Shown: positions 12,576-27,466, numbered from the stretch's first letter. The stretch: DNA of 64,000 nucleotides from Orobanche coerulescens (GCA_033398695.1 CM065802.1:145066096-145130095); one strand, 5' to 3'. Notes: a model not told the origin generated them from the letters alone. Numbers and translations: made by a program.

Positions 12576-12901
12576 GGGCTTGTTTGCTATGTGTGATTAA
12601 GGTGTATAATATATCTAATACACCTATATATCTTGTTTGGTATAAAGTATATGGCCCTTGATAAAATTCGGGACCGTATAAATAATACTGATTTTTAGTA
12701 TTACGTATCCCACCTAAGAGGTGGTATTAGGTGATATTAAACAATACTAAAACTAATAGATTCAATAAACTATCATGATATCTATATTTTGCAGCTAATT
12801 TAATACATCGTACCAAATATGATATTAATTTCTTATATTGTATAAGAAATCCTAGTCAATCTTATCAAGCTTTATCCCATACAACTTAGCAAACGAGCCC
12901 T
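12576..12901. mobile_element. MITE-like insertion inside CACTA element
   Basis: About 325 bp, AT-rich and non-coding. It begins GGGCTTGTTTGCTATGTGTG, and the reverse complement of its end begins AGGGCTCGTTTGCTAAG, giving imperfect terminal inverted repeats. Termini of the GGGCYYGTTTG type are common in PIF/Harbinger and hAT MITEs. I could not define a clean target duplication, so the family is open. Confidence 0.5.
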
Positions 12902-14517
<1,616 letters not shown>

Positions 14518-14567
14518 TGAGTTCTCAATTAATGGCATCATAACTTTTGAATGCACTGAACTTTTAA

Positions 14568-14831
<264 letters not shown>

Positions 14832-14867
14832 TGATATTTTGAGGTTCTATGTTGGCAAATGTTCAAG

Positions 14868-14914
14868 TCGTATACGTTGGGGACGGGAACAATATAGTGC
14901 ATTCCTGGCTGTTG
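14868..14914 (+). pseudogene. OTC: Captured exon start of ornithine carbamoyltransferase (3 of 3)
   Basis: After an AG acceptor the frame reads VVYVGDGNNIVHSWLL, the family's next conserved segment including DGNN. Homology then stops abruptly at about 14914, which I take as the capture breakpoint. Confidence 0.88.
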
Positions 14915-15864
<950 letters not shown>

Positions 15865-15898
15865 TGTGGTCTGATATTATTAAACAATGATAAAGTTG

Positions 15899-16035
15899 GG
15901 GATGGATCGGAAAGTTCGGTGGTGTCCAAGTATGACGAGGCAATGGATGCTTTATCTTCATTGATAACGAAACGCACTCGTGCTGATACGAAAAACTGGG
16001 GAGATCGTTTCCACTTATTATTTGACTATGTGAAG
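15899..16035 (+). pseudogene. FPGS: Captured exon of folylpolyglutamate synthase (1 of 4)
   Basis: The frame reads SKYDEAMDALSSLITKRTRA and continues to FDYVK, then a GT donor at 16036. This is the N-terminal region of plant folylpolyglutamate synthase, which adds glutamate tails to folates. The upstream end is unclear because the sequence before about 15899 is microsatellite and non-homologous. Confidence 0.88.
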
Positions 16036-16170
16036 GTATCTCCTATTTCTCGTGTGCTATGCCTGTCATATAATTCGGTCGCATGAAAGTGATACACGCA
16101 CACACACACAGTTCGTTTTATTCATTTATATTTTGTAATCTGATTATCCTCTTTGTTTGATGAAATGTAG

Positions 16171-16236
16171 ATATTGGAACTAGAGGAGTCAATAAAAGAG
16201 ATGAAGATTATTCACGTGGCTGGCACCAAAGAAAAG
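16171..16236 (+). pseudogene. FPGS: Captured exon of folylpolyglutamate synthase (2 of 4)
   Basis: A 66-nt exon (22 codons) between AG (ATGTAG) and GT (GTGAGC) reads ILELEESIKEMKIIHVAGTK then EK. It should begin the ATP-binding loop HVAGTKGKGST, but the glycine after GTK is glutamate, a likely loss-of-function change. Confidence 0.9.
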
Positions 16237-16416
16237 GTGAGCGAATGAATTCACTTAGTTGTTTTGAGTTTCTTGGATATTGAGTTGTTGGAAAGTCATG
16301 ATGGTCTGTTTGACGAATTTTTGAGTTGATTTGGATATTATTCACTTTTGAGAACTTTTTTTTTCAACTATGTAAGCACTAATATGGCTTTTATTTCATG
16401 TCTTTGGAACATGAAG

Positions 16417-16525
16417 GGGTCAACTTGCACTTTTGCGAGAATCTATTACGCAATTGTGGGTTCCGTACTGGACTTTTCACATCTCCTCACCTCATTGATA
16501 TTCGAGAAAGATTTAGGTTGGACGG
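16417..16525 (+). pseudogene. FPGS: Captured exon of folylpolyglutamate synthase (3 of 4), frameshifted
   Basis: It starts with GSTCTFA in frame, completing the P-loop. A single-base loss near 16436 then shifts the frame; one frame over, the conserved segment NCGFRTGLFTSPHLIDIRER is readable to the GT donor at 16526. The gene copy is therefore not functional even if spliced. Confidence 0.9.
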
Positions 16526-16689
16526 GTATGTGCTTACAAATGGCAGAGTAGAATGTCTCTCAACCTATTAGAGAGACTGTTCGCTGTTTATATCTGTTGC
16601 CATATTCTTCTAGGCGGTATCAAGTATGAAAGTATGCAATCTTGATCTTGCTATTTATTTATTATTCTCTCTTTACTTAGATATTTCAG

Positions 16690-16750
16690 TTTAGATATTT
16701 CTGAGGAGAAGTTTTTGGCATACTTCTGGTGGTGTTGGGATCGATTGCAG
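16690..16750 (+). pseudogene. FPGS: Captured exon of folylpolyglutamate synthase (4 of 4)
   Basis: After TTTCAG the frame reads LDISEEKFLAYFWWCWDRLQ, the next conserved segment of the enzyme. No later FPGS exons are seen before the right end of the transposon, so the capture is 5'-biased. Confidence 0.87.
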
Positions 16751-17402
16751 GCATGTTCAGTGCTTTTCTCTACAATTATATTCTGTCATCGTGGTTCGTA
16801 TAAATGTTTTGTTCTTCAAACTCTATTACCCGAGCTTTAAAATCGTAGATTTATGTTATTTTTGTTTTGTCATGGTTTATTGGAGGGAGAGAAGCTTCTT
16901 ACCGAAGTTTGAGAAATAACACGCCATATATGTTTTCATGAATTGCTTTTATGTTGACATATAAAACACATTAATCTTTTATTAAGATGCTTGTAGGCTT
17001 GTAGCCTTAATTGTAAGTATTTACATATCTACTAAATGATAGGTGCTTATAACTATGTTCTTCTTTTTTTTCTTTTTTTTTTCTTGAAGATTGGGTATAA
17101 CTGGAAGTGCTGATTTTTATCAATCTTTTAAGTGCCATTACTGCCATTGCTGCCATTTAACTGGAAGTGTTGATATTATGTATAACTGGAAGTGTGATAT
17201 TAGGGATTTTTCATCAATCTGCTCCTGTTGTTTTTCTGGTTATGCATGCTTTGTTTCTTTTTTTTTTCTTGAAGATTGGGTAAAATTAGCTGCTGTATAG
17301 TATAACTACTTATGAAACAGGAATTAAAGATAATTTTCCATTATTGTTATTGTTTGTATTTTATGTTTCTGTTAATTATTTGAGGGAAATACTTGATACT
17401 TT
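16751..17402 (+). other. CACTA interior, intron-like
   Basis: T-rich sequence without a supported exon. A short internal repetition of 'TAACTGGAAGTG' occurs at 17098-17190. Confidence 0.3.
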
Positions 17403-17546
17403 TATTTACAGGCTGATGTTAAGAAAGCTCTTGAAACGGAAGGTGTTGAGGCTGCTAATAAATTGATTCATGATGGCAAAGAACACCGACCATCTTATCT
17501 GATTGGGAGACTTATTCAGAAAAAAGAACCAAAATCGAAGTCTTGA
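17403..17546 (+). pseudogene. Exon-like segment of unknown gene in CACTA element
   Basis: After a TTTACAG acceptor the frame reads ADVKKALETEGVEAANKLIH and continues through GKEHRPSYLIGRL to a stop near 17545. The codon pattern and the acceptor suggest a third captured exon. I do not recognise the parent gene. Confidence 0.4.
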
Positions 17547-17610
17547 CATCACCATCCGTTCAAGTTCTTTGATCGATGCGTGGCGGACCTAGTTTGCTAA
17601 GATCGGGGCC

Positions 17611-17739
17611 CAACTTCAACAAGAGATGGATGAAAAACTTGACCGAAAATTTCGAGAAATGATGAAAATGTTGGCCGAGAAGAATCCTGATTTGAACTTA
17701 AAGATTGATGACTCTCAAAAATCAGTCGAGGAGTCCTAA
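17611..17739 (+). pseudogene. C-terminal tail like a CACTA-associated protein
   Basis: 42 codons plus stop read QLQQEMDEKLDRKFREMMKM and continue to AEKNPDLNLKID. The pattern of a short amphipathic helix followed by E-x-NP-x-L-x-L resembles the C-terminus of plant CACTA-associated (Transposase_24-type) proteins. This is family knowledge applied by eye. If correct, it is the only surviving self-derived coding sequence of the transposon. Confidence 0.4.
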
Positions 17740-17939
17740 GGCGGTGACAATGTCACTCCTTGACTGATTTCATCATTTTATATTATGCTAGCTAAGTGAC
17801 TCAAGTAGTTTTGTTATATTTGTGGATTGCAATCGTAACTTGTTCTTAGCTATTATGGATTGAATATTAGCAGTCATGTATTTTGGATGTTGTTATGGTT
17901 GACATTGTTTTAATGGTATTGACTGTTTTATGGTAATAT

Positions 17940-18478
17940 TTATTTTCTAATAAAATATTTTACTTTTTAGTATGAAAAATGTTGGTAAAAACCTGCAAAA
18001 ATATTGCCATAGACTATAATTTATAATTCTTTACGTTGGCAAAATATGAAAATTGTGTTGGCAAAGAGTAGAAGTGTGTTGGCAAAAGTTAGAATTGTTC
18101 ATATATAAGTGTAGCTATAGTGTTAAAATTGTTGGTAAAGATGTCACAGTGTTTCAGAATTTAATGTTACATTAGTCCTCATGAGTGTTGGCATAGGTCT
18201 ACGGCTACACAAATCTTTATGTCACTAAATATATAAAAGTGTGGCCTTAAGTCTACAGCAACACAAAATCTAGTGTAGCCACAGACAATAAAAGTGTTGG
18301 CATAGGGGTCTATTGCTACACTTTTTTAACATGTTACCAAAAAAAAGAAAAGTGTTACCTTAGACCCCTATGGTTGCGGCCGTTTTTGTAACACTTTCGA
18401 ATTTGGTCAAAGTGTAGCCATAGCTTGTTTTTATACCTTCAGCAACACTTTTTGGACTTTTGAGCACAGTTTTTCAGG
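17940..18478. repeat. Right subterminal repeats of CACTA element
   Basis: About a dozen copies of GTGTTGGCA-AAG/TAG and GTGTAGCCATAG-type motifs occur in both orientations over about 540 bp. Confidence 0.7.
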
Positions 18479-18507
18479 TGTTGCTGAAACCCATATATGG
18501 TGTAGTG
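18479..18507 (-). repeat. CACTA terminal inverted repeat, right
   Basis: Its reverse complement begins CACTACACCATATATGG. A GAG duplication follows at 18508-18510. Confidence 0.9.
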
Positions 18508-18510
18508 GAG

Positions 18511-21310
18511 TCTCCCAATGGCTGTAGCAACACTGTCATCAATAATTACTTTCATCTCTCCTTCCCTTTCCATATGCCATATCCTGCAAGCTTCCCAAGC
18601 ATCTTCCCCCTTTTTGATACTATCAAGCTCAGTGACTTTGTCATGGATCTTCTGGAGGATGCACATTGACTTAATCTGCTTATCCTGTATGTCCTTCACT
18701 AAAGCTACAAGACTTGCAATCTTTGTAGTTAGATCATCAATCTTTTGGTCACGTCCGCTAAGTTTGTCCCTAGTGTACTCAATGGAGGCTATGATCTTAG
18801 CTTCGGCAACCCTTAAATTTTCTTGCTCTTGCTTTAGGATCATTGCCTGATGCTGTTGGAGCTGATGAAGGGCTTTGTATATGGTATTGGGCAGAAGTCT
18901 GAAGGCATCTTCGACATTCTGCACAACCCTTCTCGTTCTTTTGAATTCTTTCCTAACATCATACATGGATTTGATAGCATACTGCAGAAAGACGGTTTGA
19001 TGACCAATGGCTTGCAATTAAGCTATCTTAGCTTCGGTCTACGAAGTGTGATGATGGGATGTTGGATAGGATGAGGGTTCTTCTTCCTGTATGATGACCA
19101 CATTATGTGTAGGATTTCGTGGGCTATAATCGGAGAGGAAGTCCTTGTCGAGTTCAGAGGGTGAACCTGTAGGGATAGGAGGGACTACCTGTTCAGGGGC
19201 GTGAGCCTCTATTGACTCAGCCTGAGCTTTAGTTTGGGAGACATAAGGGACTGATTCCTCCTGCCTTGTTTTGACTTTTATATCCTGTTGAACATAAGGG
19301 ATTGAATCCTCCTACTGGCTCTCAATTATTGCCCGCTCTATAGGAGGGACCGATTTCTCCAATTGGATGTGTGGGGTACTTCTTACTGGATCGGATAGGA
19401 TATTTCCTCTGGTGGTGGGGATGATGTAGCAACATCATCAGTGACAGGAGGGACTAATTCCTCCTGTAAGTTGGCATCTGGGGCAGCTTTTTCCTGTTAA
19501 GTGGGGGATGTAGGCTTTTCAGATGATTACCTCGAAGTCCCCTAGTCGTGGGTGGCCTGGATGTCATCAAAATCTTTCTCATGAGACTATTCATTGATTA
19601 TTCGCCTGAATTGCCTCATCGTCACCATTAAAGTCATGAATGGAATGGTGTCTGGAGCTCCCATTGCCTTCCTTTGAAGGTTGTTCTCCCTTGAGTCAGG
19701 CCTTCTCTTTTTCCACGTAATATTTTGTAATGAGCTCGTGGCAAAAGGGATCATCCCACCTGATCAGGACCTCGATGTTGTTTGTATCCATCACCTTCAA
19801 CACAAAGTTCTCTTCCTCCTTCTAGTCTTCCAAATTATACAGGGTTTAATAGTTGGCAACCATGTAGATCATCCAAGATTTGAAGCATTCGATTGCAGCC
19901 TCAATCTGGACTTGAAGGATGGTCTAGTTGATTATAGCCAAAAGGGAGGGACTCCGAACATTATAGGGTTCTAATGGCCTATTGGGATCCTCGATAAGTG
20001 TAGGAGCCTATGGAGGAGATGGATCCCTAACAAGGTGGGGTGCCCTATTGAGAGAGGGGCTCCTCACAAGGGTAGGGTCCCTGTGAGGAGAATCGATTGT
20101 CAGCTCCAAAGGGGAAGCCTATTCACCAACTTTTTCGATCTTGCAAACAACTGGTCATCCATCATAGCCGCAGCTGTCTCAGGATCTGATATGGAAGCAA
20201 TTGGTGTTTCTTCTATTGGAGCAGCTTCTAATGGGTTAACTACTGTAGGGGCAGGTACAGTAGGCGGAACCTCAGAGACCGCTGTAGTCGGCTTATAGCT
20301 TCCGACTTGGAAGACTCCTTCTTTGTCTTAAGCTTCTTCTTCTTCTTCTTCTCGACGGATGAAGGTGAGCTACTATCGGGAATTGCCTTATTCTTGATAT
20401 TAGGCTTCTTCTTCTTGTCACTTTCACGTGGATAACTCGACATCGGCATAGAGTTAAGATCCATCCTATTGGCAATTAGCGGAGCCTTGTTGTACAGGGT
20501 GGTTTTCGAACCACCCAAGAATTTCCCTTCTAGGTTTTTCTTTGCTGCATGTGATTGTTCGATACCACAACTTGTGCGGATAAATTTTAGCATGAGGCCG
20601 AAGGACTTCCTAGCCAATTTTGGCTTGGCAGCCTCCTCTAGTAGGCGCTTCGGAACAACTTGGCACTAGTTCCCCTTTTGACCACAGATAATGGTCATTC
20701 CCATCCTAAATGTGTGATTTGTACACATCTCAAATGCACCAGTCCGGTTCTCCATAATCCGGCAACAGAATTCATGCAAGTAAAAGGAAAGAAGATTAAA
20801 CCTCTTCTTATGGCATGGAGGATGAGCATCCCCGCAGTAGTTCCCAGTAAATAGTTTCCAATATGCTTCAACCACATTGTCATCCCCAAATATCTCCAGT
20901 TCCTCCAGAGTGAGATCACCGGAGGAAAGCTTGTAGAGTTTGTCCAGAGGTTCCCTGGTTATGGAGATCTCCTTATCCTACATAGTACTCACAATAACAG
21001 TTAAAGGAGAACCTCTCTACTCATATGCATAATTGAAATCAGTATCGAGATAAAATTTCTCCAATTTAGCTTCATCATAATTTTCTAAGTGTAAGGTAAC
21101 CAGTTTATACAATTCTTGTTGTTTGACATAGAAAATAACCAAGTTAATCCCGCCGATGTCTTCCTCTTCTGAAATGATATGTTCCTGAAGCATGGTTCTG
21201 GCGAGGATTCCGCAATTGATAATGGTTTCTTCTTTTTCAGTGAGAGAGATGAAGTCTAAGACGAAGTCATTTTCATAGAGAGAGGTGAAAACTAAGAGAT
21301 AAATTTGCAA
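18511..21310 (-). pseudogene. ORF3 (env-like position), Sirevirus-like element #1, main part
   Basis: In minus-strand order: an N-terminal domain (21310-20620; blocks EEETIINCG, KLFTGNYCGDAHPPCHKK and FCCRIMENRTG); a lysine-rich stretch (about 20330-20400; KKKKKKLKTKK); a Pro/Arg/Asp repeat region (about 20100-19980); QEESVP repeats (near 19450, 19350, 19300 and 19250); and a coiled-coil segment (19017-18508; Q-HQ-x-ILKQEQE). It lies downstream of RNase H (21640-22050) in the same orientation, where Sireviruses carry an env-like ORF. Several stops and frameshifts make it dead. The coiled-coil reading frame runs on into the CACTA terminus, which is an artefact of the insertion. No signal peptide or membrane segment can be claimed. 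Confidence 0.7.
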
Positions 21311-21639
21311 AAAATATCTAAGTATGGAGGTTATATGTTATAGGCTCGTACAATTTGCAAATGTAGTAAAGAGTCTTTAGGTTGGCATACTGGACCTTTT
21401 ATATGTGCGTACAGGCTAAGTTTACAATGAACGGTCAGATCTAAGAGATGGGAACTGTTTTTGAATAAATGTACAGGATGAATCCGGAGGTAGCTGCATG
21501 TCTCATCCATCAGTTTTGAATTTAAATATCCCATTCCACCTATGACAAATTACAGCCTCCACTATCACATGTTTATGCAGCTTGAATTTCAAAATTGCGG
21601 TTTTCAAGGCTTTAAAACCTTACATGGGTTTTAATCGAG

Positions 21640-22560
21640 CTGTAGCATTCTTAATTCATGACGGAGCATATAGAACCTCGTTGTGCTGAGAGGCTTTGTG
21701 AAGAGTTCCGCAATTTAAACGTCTATATGGACTTTCTCGATCTGAATATCCTTGTTCTCCACATGATTTCGGATGAAGTGATGTTTCATATCAATGTGCT
21801 TGGTCCTTGAGTGAAATACAGGAGAATGCATGATTACAATTGCACTCGTGTTGTTGCACATGGTGGGAGTTCCTTTCGTCTAAATGCCATAGTCCTGTAG
21901 TTGTTGCTACATCTACATGATCTGCATACAACAGCTTCCAACAGCATAATATTCTGACTCAGCTGTAGAAAGCGGGTTGGCCAATTATTTCTTACTGAAC
22001 CATGACACAAGTCTAGGTCCAAGAAAGTGACAAGTTCCACTTGCACTCATCCTATCTAGCTTATAGCCTCCGAGATCCGAGTCGCTGTAGCCTACAAAAT
22101 TGAATCCTCCTTCCTTAGGATACCACAATGCTGCATTGATTATTCTTTTAACATACTTAAGGATTCATGAAGTGTGACTCCTTAGGTGCAAACACTCCTA
22201 CATCAAATTAGATATCGGTCTTGCTGGCTGTTAGGTATAGGATTGAGCCTATTAGCTCCCTATAGAGTAACTGGTCCATGGGTTTTCCATCTTCATAAGC
22301 ACTTATCTGTGTGTATGTGCTCATGGGGGTCGATGATGACTTTAAGGTGTTCATCCCAAATTTATTGAGCAGCTCCTTGTTGTATTTCTCTTGGTTGATA
22401 AATATACCTCTAGAAAATTTTTGGACCTGCAACCCTAAGAAATAACTAAGTTCTCTCATCATACTCATTTAAAATTTACCTTGCATGAGATGAGAGAACT
22501 TCTTACACAGATCAAGGTTAGTTGAACCAAAAATAATATCATTCACATAAATTTGTACCA
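21640..22560 (-). pseudogene. Ty1/copia reverse transcriptase (C-terminal part) and RNase H, Sirevirus-like #1
   Basis: The minus strand reads a decayed active-site block YVNDIIFGS (22535-22552; the usual YVDD, with one Asp changed to Asn), then SYFLGLQVQKFSRGIFINQE (22440) and LIGSILYLTASKTDI (22210-22260). RNase H has TAESEYYAVGSCC (about 21925-21965), and downstream is KHIDMKHHF (about 21790). Multiple stops and frame changes separate these. Order and spacing are those of copia pol. Confidence 0.88.
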
Positions 22561-23217
22561 TAAGAAGGTCACCTTCCTAGATTTTGAAGAGTGTTTTAAC
22601 CACATCACCTTTATCAAATCCACTGTTGATAATATAAAGAGACGGGGTATCATACCAGGCCCTAAGTGCTTGCTTAAGTCCGTACAGTGCTTTCCTTAGC
22701 CTGTAGACTAGGTCACATTCCTCTGTGTTGGCAAACCCTTGAGGTTGTTCGACATACATTTCTTCAGCTAGGTCACCAGTTAAGAGTGCGCTCTTAACAT
22801 CCATTTGATGCACGATGAAGCTCTTGTGAGCAGCAAATGCTAGGAATATCCTAATGGCTTCTATTCTGGCTATAGAGGAAATTGTTTCATCGTAATCTAT
22901 GCCTTCCTCTTGTCTGTAGATTTTACCAATCAGTCTAGACTTATTTCTTATGACAAGACCATCTCGTCCTTCTTGTTTTTAAACACCCATTTAGTTCCAA
23001 TTACATCTTGATAGGTTGGTCTAGGAACTCAGTACCAAACATCATTCCTTTCGAAACCATTTAACTGTTCTTCAATAGATGTAACTCAGTGACAATTGTT
23101 GAGAGCTTCATTAGTCGAGATGAGTTCTGGTCATGCTAAAAATATAGCCAGCATGCACATGTCAAGTCTACGAAGTCCGTCTTTAAACTTCCATATAGGG
23201 AATTCGTAATATCCGCC
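22561..23217 (-). pseudogene. Ty1/copia reverse transcriptase (N-terminal part), Sirevirus-like #1
   Basis: It contains the conserved VIGTKWVFKNK start (about 22975-23010), then MDVKSALLTGDLAEEMYVEQ (about 22750-22805) and LYGLKQALRAWYD (about 22650-22690), which are landmarks of copia RT. At 23217 it is cut by the TGTAAT end of a gypsy LTR. Upstream pol is not contiguous here; 50121-51425 may be related. Confidence 0.85.
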
Positions 23218-23469
23218 TGTAATTTTTCATTTTTATTGTTGTATTGTAAGTATTGTACAAGATCGTTGTGTTGTGTTTGGATTTATATAATGTTTATTAT
23301 ATCGAGATATTTTGGAATCACAATATTTAAATTTGACGTTTTATTATTTTCACAATTATACGTTGCATGGTAAGTTGTGATTTTGGTTAAGTACATTAGA
23401 TCTAGCGTATTCTACGATCAGTGTTAGCGTACGCTATCACGACGAGTGTTATTTATATTAAACTTGATA

Positions 23470-23760
23470 GACTACGTACGTAACTGAGGGTATCAAATGG
23501 CATATCAACTTTCAGCATGTGGGATCGCACATGGTTGGAACTTTTGGCTTGATCCGGACAACCAAGTCAACGCGCATTGCGTACGCAACGTCATTGTGTT
23601 AACGTATGTAATGGTGGTGAGTTAACGTACAATATATTGTCAACATAGGGCAACATATAAATTGAGGTAGTAGCCTCTAGAATAGGTTTACGTACGTAAC
23701 ACTGTGGTATTAGCGTACGTAAACAATGTTAGCGTAAGTTAACCTTTGTAGGTAGCGCAT
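23470..23760. promoter_or_regulatory. ACGTACGTAA array upstream of TATA box in gypsy LTR
   Basis: About six copies or one-base variants (near 23475, 23580, 23603, 23690 and 23715) lie within 300 bp upstream of TATATAAATA at 23777. Confidence 0.55.
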
Positions 23761-23776
23761 GTTAAGGAAAGTGGAG

Positions 23777-23786
23777 TATATAAATA
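23777..23786 (+). promoter_or_regulatory. TATA box of gypsy LTR
   Basis: TATATAAATA, 560 bp into the LTR and just downstream of the palindrome array. Confidence 0.55.
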
Positions 23787-25754
23787 CGTCTTGTCTTTCA
23801 TTTTTGCACGAACCTACTATGTGGTTTCTCTCCAGAAATCGTCCTCCTACTCTCCTAAGTGACTATAAGCCTCTTGTATCTCGCCTGGGAGATTCATATC
23901 TTGGATTTGAGCTTGGGAGCTTGAGGATGATAGTAGATTCTTGAGGTCTTTTAGGTTGTTCTTCATCTTCAAAGAGGAATGTTGTGTAATCTTCTGATAA
24001 TTCTGAGACGATGATTATATTGTTGATGATTACTTCATGTGTTGTTGAGTTGTTGGAAGATAACATGATTATTGTTGGTTATTATGAACACATGATAAAG
24101 AACATGATGAGTAGAACTTATAGATATGTTCTTGATGCGTAGAGATTCCTAGATGTTATAATCATGTTTTGGAAGGATTATTAACTTTCTTGATGATTAA
24201 TATATTGGGGATGATTATTGATACCTGGGATTTCTTCAGAGGTTTAACTAATTCAAAGTAAGGTAATAATGAATTATGAGATAACTATCATAGTTAAGTT
24301 AAACTTGATGTTAAATTTGAAATTCTTAATAAATTGATGATTAAAGATTGTCTAGAACATCATCTTCAAATATTGATAATTTTCTTGAGAGGATTATGAT
24401 GATATATGATAATATTATCATAATAAGATGATTAATTGAGGTTCTTATGGATAATCCCTATTTAATGGATTATCATGGGTGTTGAAGAACATTATGAATA
24501 TCTTCATATGATTATAGAGATGATTGGGAGGTCTTAAAGTTCATAAATTCGACTTTAATATTCATTGGAAACAGTTTCAACAATATGTGTTGAATTGTGG
24601 ATGGTGATTTCCATGAATTCGATATCGGTGTTATAGGATTATGTTATTGAATGAATTGTATTGCATTCAAGGTTCTTGCTCGAAGGAGTGTTGTTTAGCC
24701 TAGGATGTTGTTCGTTCGAGGAAAGACTATTTTTTGCCTCCGGAATTGAGGCAAGTTATCTTGCTTGGTTATAATGACAAGTGATTCTTGTGAATGTTAT
24801 ACATTTCATGTATGTGTAAAACTTCATGAATCTATGATTCATATTGTGGTGTTGTTGTTGATCTTGTCGATCGTTTCGTTGTGGGATTGTACTCCCAAGT
24901 TCACTACCTTTGATATCGTTGGTCTCGTTGATCGCTGTTGTCACTTTGGTGAGTTCCTTGATCCTAGTTCGGTATGTGATTAATTGAGTTTTTTTGTCAT
25001 GTTGCATCCTGACATTTCTGGAATTTTTAGTCGGGTACATATGGTCATGTGTTGCTGTTTCCATATTTTATTGTGCACACGAGACGATTACTTTGTGAGA
25101 CTAATTATATACATTGCCCCATATCCTGGATTCCGTATATGATGTGGACATGTGCAGGGATAAATTTCCGAATTGGGAGTACTTTGATGTCCATCTTAGG
25201 AATGTCCGACGGTTTGTGATTAGTTGTTTTATATGCCCGAGAGGTATGTTCAATAGTCGGGTTTGCTTCATTGTGATCTATTGTATATGATTTGTATAAC
25301 ATCTTGAGATTTATTATCATGTATATACGACCCTATGGTTTTGGGCTAAATACATGTTGTTGTGTTTTAGGCCGAGGGAAGGCCAAGGCATGGCAAGAGC
25401 ATTGTGACGGCGAAGGGTTTGAAAGATACTAATTTGGAGGCCCCAAGTCTTCTTTTCTCTGGTTATGGGTAAACCATGTATTTTCATGTCCGCTTTGTAG
25501 TGTTTCTTTTCAATTTTATTATTATTTGGGGTATACTTCATCTTCATATGGTTTATATTTGTATTTGAATCATGTGTGTCGTGGCGATTATAGCCGTATG
25601 ATGTACAAACTACTTGTCGGAGTGATGGTTAATATTTTGTGGTTCGGTACTACAATTATATTATGGTTGATTTGGGTATTTGTATCATCTGGTGGGTCCT
25701 AGTGTGGGATCCACGGCACTTTAATAGCTGCCATTTTCGGGGTGTTACAGAAGA

Positions 25755-25765
25755 TGGTGTCAATG
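25755..25765 (+). promoter_or_regulatory. Decayed primer-binding site
   Basis: TGGTGTCAATG lies five bases inside the LTR, the same offset and spacer (GAAGA) as the tRNA-Met-type site of the giant-LTR element. It differs from TGGTATCAGAG at three positions. Confidence 0.6.
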
Positions 25766-26193
25766 ATATTGTTTGTCCTTATGAGTCATTATTGAACAAA
25801 CTAGTATCTAGAAACCTTCGCGTCACATGTGCACTGCGCAAGTGCCAAGCCCTCAAGCCAAATATAGTATGCGATTTTTATGCCATGATTTAATTACTGG
25901 CGAGATGCTTATTTGCAGAATTGATCCTTTTTGTTGATCTTGATATTCCGAGTGATTTGGCAAAATTTCATCTTATTGATATTTCGAGGAAAATACAAAG
26001 TTGATTATTCGGTTGATATTGTTTAGACCTTGTGTTGATATGATATTTGTATATCACTCATAGTGTAATTTAATCTTAACGAATTACTTCTGAACATGTA
26101 GTCTCATTATTGCTATTAACTTAGCGTAATTTTGTGATTGGACATAAAGACGGGTATGAATTGTCCTCATGAATATTGTTCGATTCTTTCAGT
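25766..26193 (+). other. Leader of gypsy element, non-coding
   Basis: AT-rich leader between the primer site and gag. No feature seen. Confidence 0.5.
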
Positions 26194-27466
26194 ATGGAAA
26201 GAAACTTGAGAGGTCCTTGTAGAGGGAGACAAGGCCGCGGACAGGGACGAATCCCGAGGTTATGAGCCAACACACGTTTATATGTGGAACAAAATTCGGT
26301 TGGCAGTGATTCTCCTACTGGAAAACATTCGCACCACACCGAACAGCATGAGGGTGCGAACGTCGACCCCTTATGTACTTATGCAGGTCATGATGACCCA
26401 AATGACCAAAATAGGTCAACTGATGGAAACTATGCATAATGCTACTACTACTGGCCAGCAGCGAGGACCCCAGTCACCTCCTCCTGTGCACGGTGGGATC
26501 GCGAGTTGGATTGTTAGTGACATCTCTTGTCAACGACCTCCGACTTTTGAGGGCTCCTTTGAGCCTGCTAATATTGTTCATTGAATCGAGCACTTTGAGA
26601 AGTTGTTCGAAATGGTCGATTATCCTGAGGAGAATCGAGTTTCTGTGGCAGATTACTACCTTAGTAAAAGCGCCCATATATGGTGGCTTTCTATGAAATC
26701 GACTGATGGCTTGTGCAATTGGGACGAATTCAAAAATCTCAAGTTAGATCGTTATTATCCGCCTCCACTCTGTGAGGCTAAGCTATCAGAGTTGCTGAAT
26801 TTGGACCCCTCTGATGATGATGATGATGTGTTATCGATTGACAAGAAGTTTCAAGGACTTCTTCTATTTTCCTCGTCGATTGTTTGAACAGAGACTGATA
26901 AGATCAAATACTTCTTTAAGAGGTTTAAACCTCGGATGAGAATGCAGTTACTTAATCATCGCTGCACGACTCTACCGGAGTTCATTTGAGAAAGCCTTTG
27001 AGTATGAACTTACTGTTAAGGAGATTTCAAAGAAGTAGCCTTCGTCTTCTAATAAGAGATCAAGGGACCAGAACCAAGATGATGATAATCATGGAACATT
27101 CAAGAAACCCCAAACTGGACCGACCTTTTATGAGCGGCCACTTGTGGCGCCTAAACCAGTGGGATCACATTCTAGAGCAGCCAATTTGGCCATTGAGTGC
27201 TTTAACTGTGGGGAGCAGGGTCACATCAGCTCCTAATGTCCAAGGCCCGCTGTTTCATGCCATATTTATAGAGGGACAGCACCCCTCCATCCGCTTCCCA
27301 CCAGACTATAGGGACGAACAGAGGAGTAGGTCGTGGAGGTCAAGCTAGTACATCTGGTACCGGGACTGCAAAACCCATAATTTATGAGATGAAGAAGGTC
27401 GATGATCCTAGCATGATTGCAGGTACTGAGATCCTTTCTCAGCCTTGTTGGCCACACAACATATAG
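26194..27466 (+). pseudogene. Ty3/gypsy gag (Tekay/Del-like), broken
   Basis: It may start at the ATG at 26194 (MERNLRGPCRGRQGRGQGR, an Arg/Gly-rich start), although this frame soon stops. The Retrotrans_gag core is readable at 26590-26980: FEKLFEMVDYPEENRVSVAD, then WWLSMKS and YFFKRFKPRMRMQL. A CCHC zinc knuckle follows, CFNCGEQGH (27198-27224), with a stop codon just before the last cysteine (27237). Stops at 26582 and 26885 and frame shifts make it non-functional. Homology ends at about 27466, where the LTR of Sirevirus-like element #2 begins; protease, RT and integrase of this element are absent from the window. Confidence 0.85.

Larger units (their letters stand above)
23218..25749 (+). 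repeat. 5' LTR of Tekay/Del-like gypsy element
   Basis: 2532 bp, starting TGTAATTTTTC and ending GGGGTGTTACA, followed by the spacer GAAGA and a decayed primer site. Its end shares the pattern GGTGGGTCC...GGGATCCACGGC with the giant-LTR element, and it carries the same ACGTACGTAA motif set upstream of a TATA box. It is a distant relative (2.5 kb against 4.6 kb) on the opposite strand. It lies inside pol of Sirevirus-like element #1. Confidence 0.8.

Noticed and set aside
18439..19017. 192-codon minus-strand ORF as a complete gene
   Set aside because: Its last about 23 codons are read from the CACTA terminal repeat. The rest is the coiled-coil part of ORF3 of Sirevirus-like element #1, so the frame is a chance fusion at an insertion boundary.
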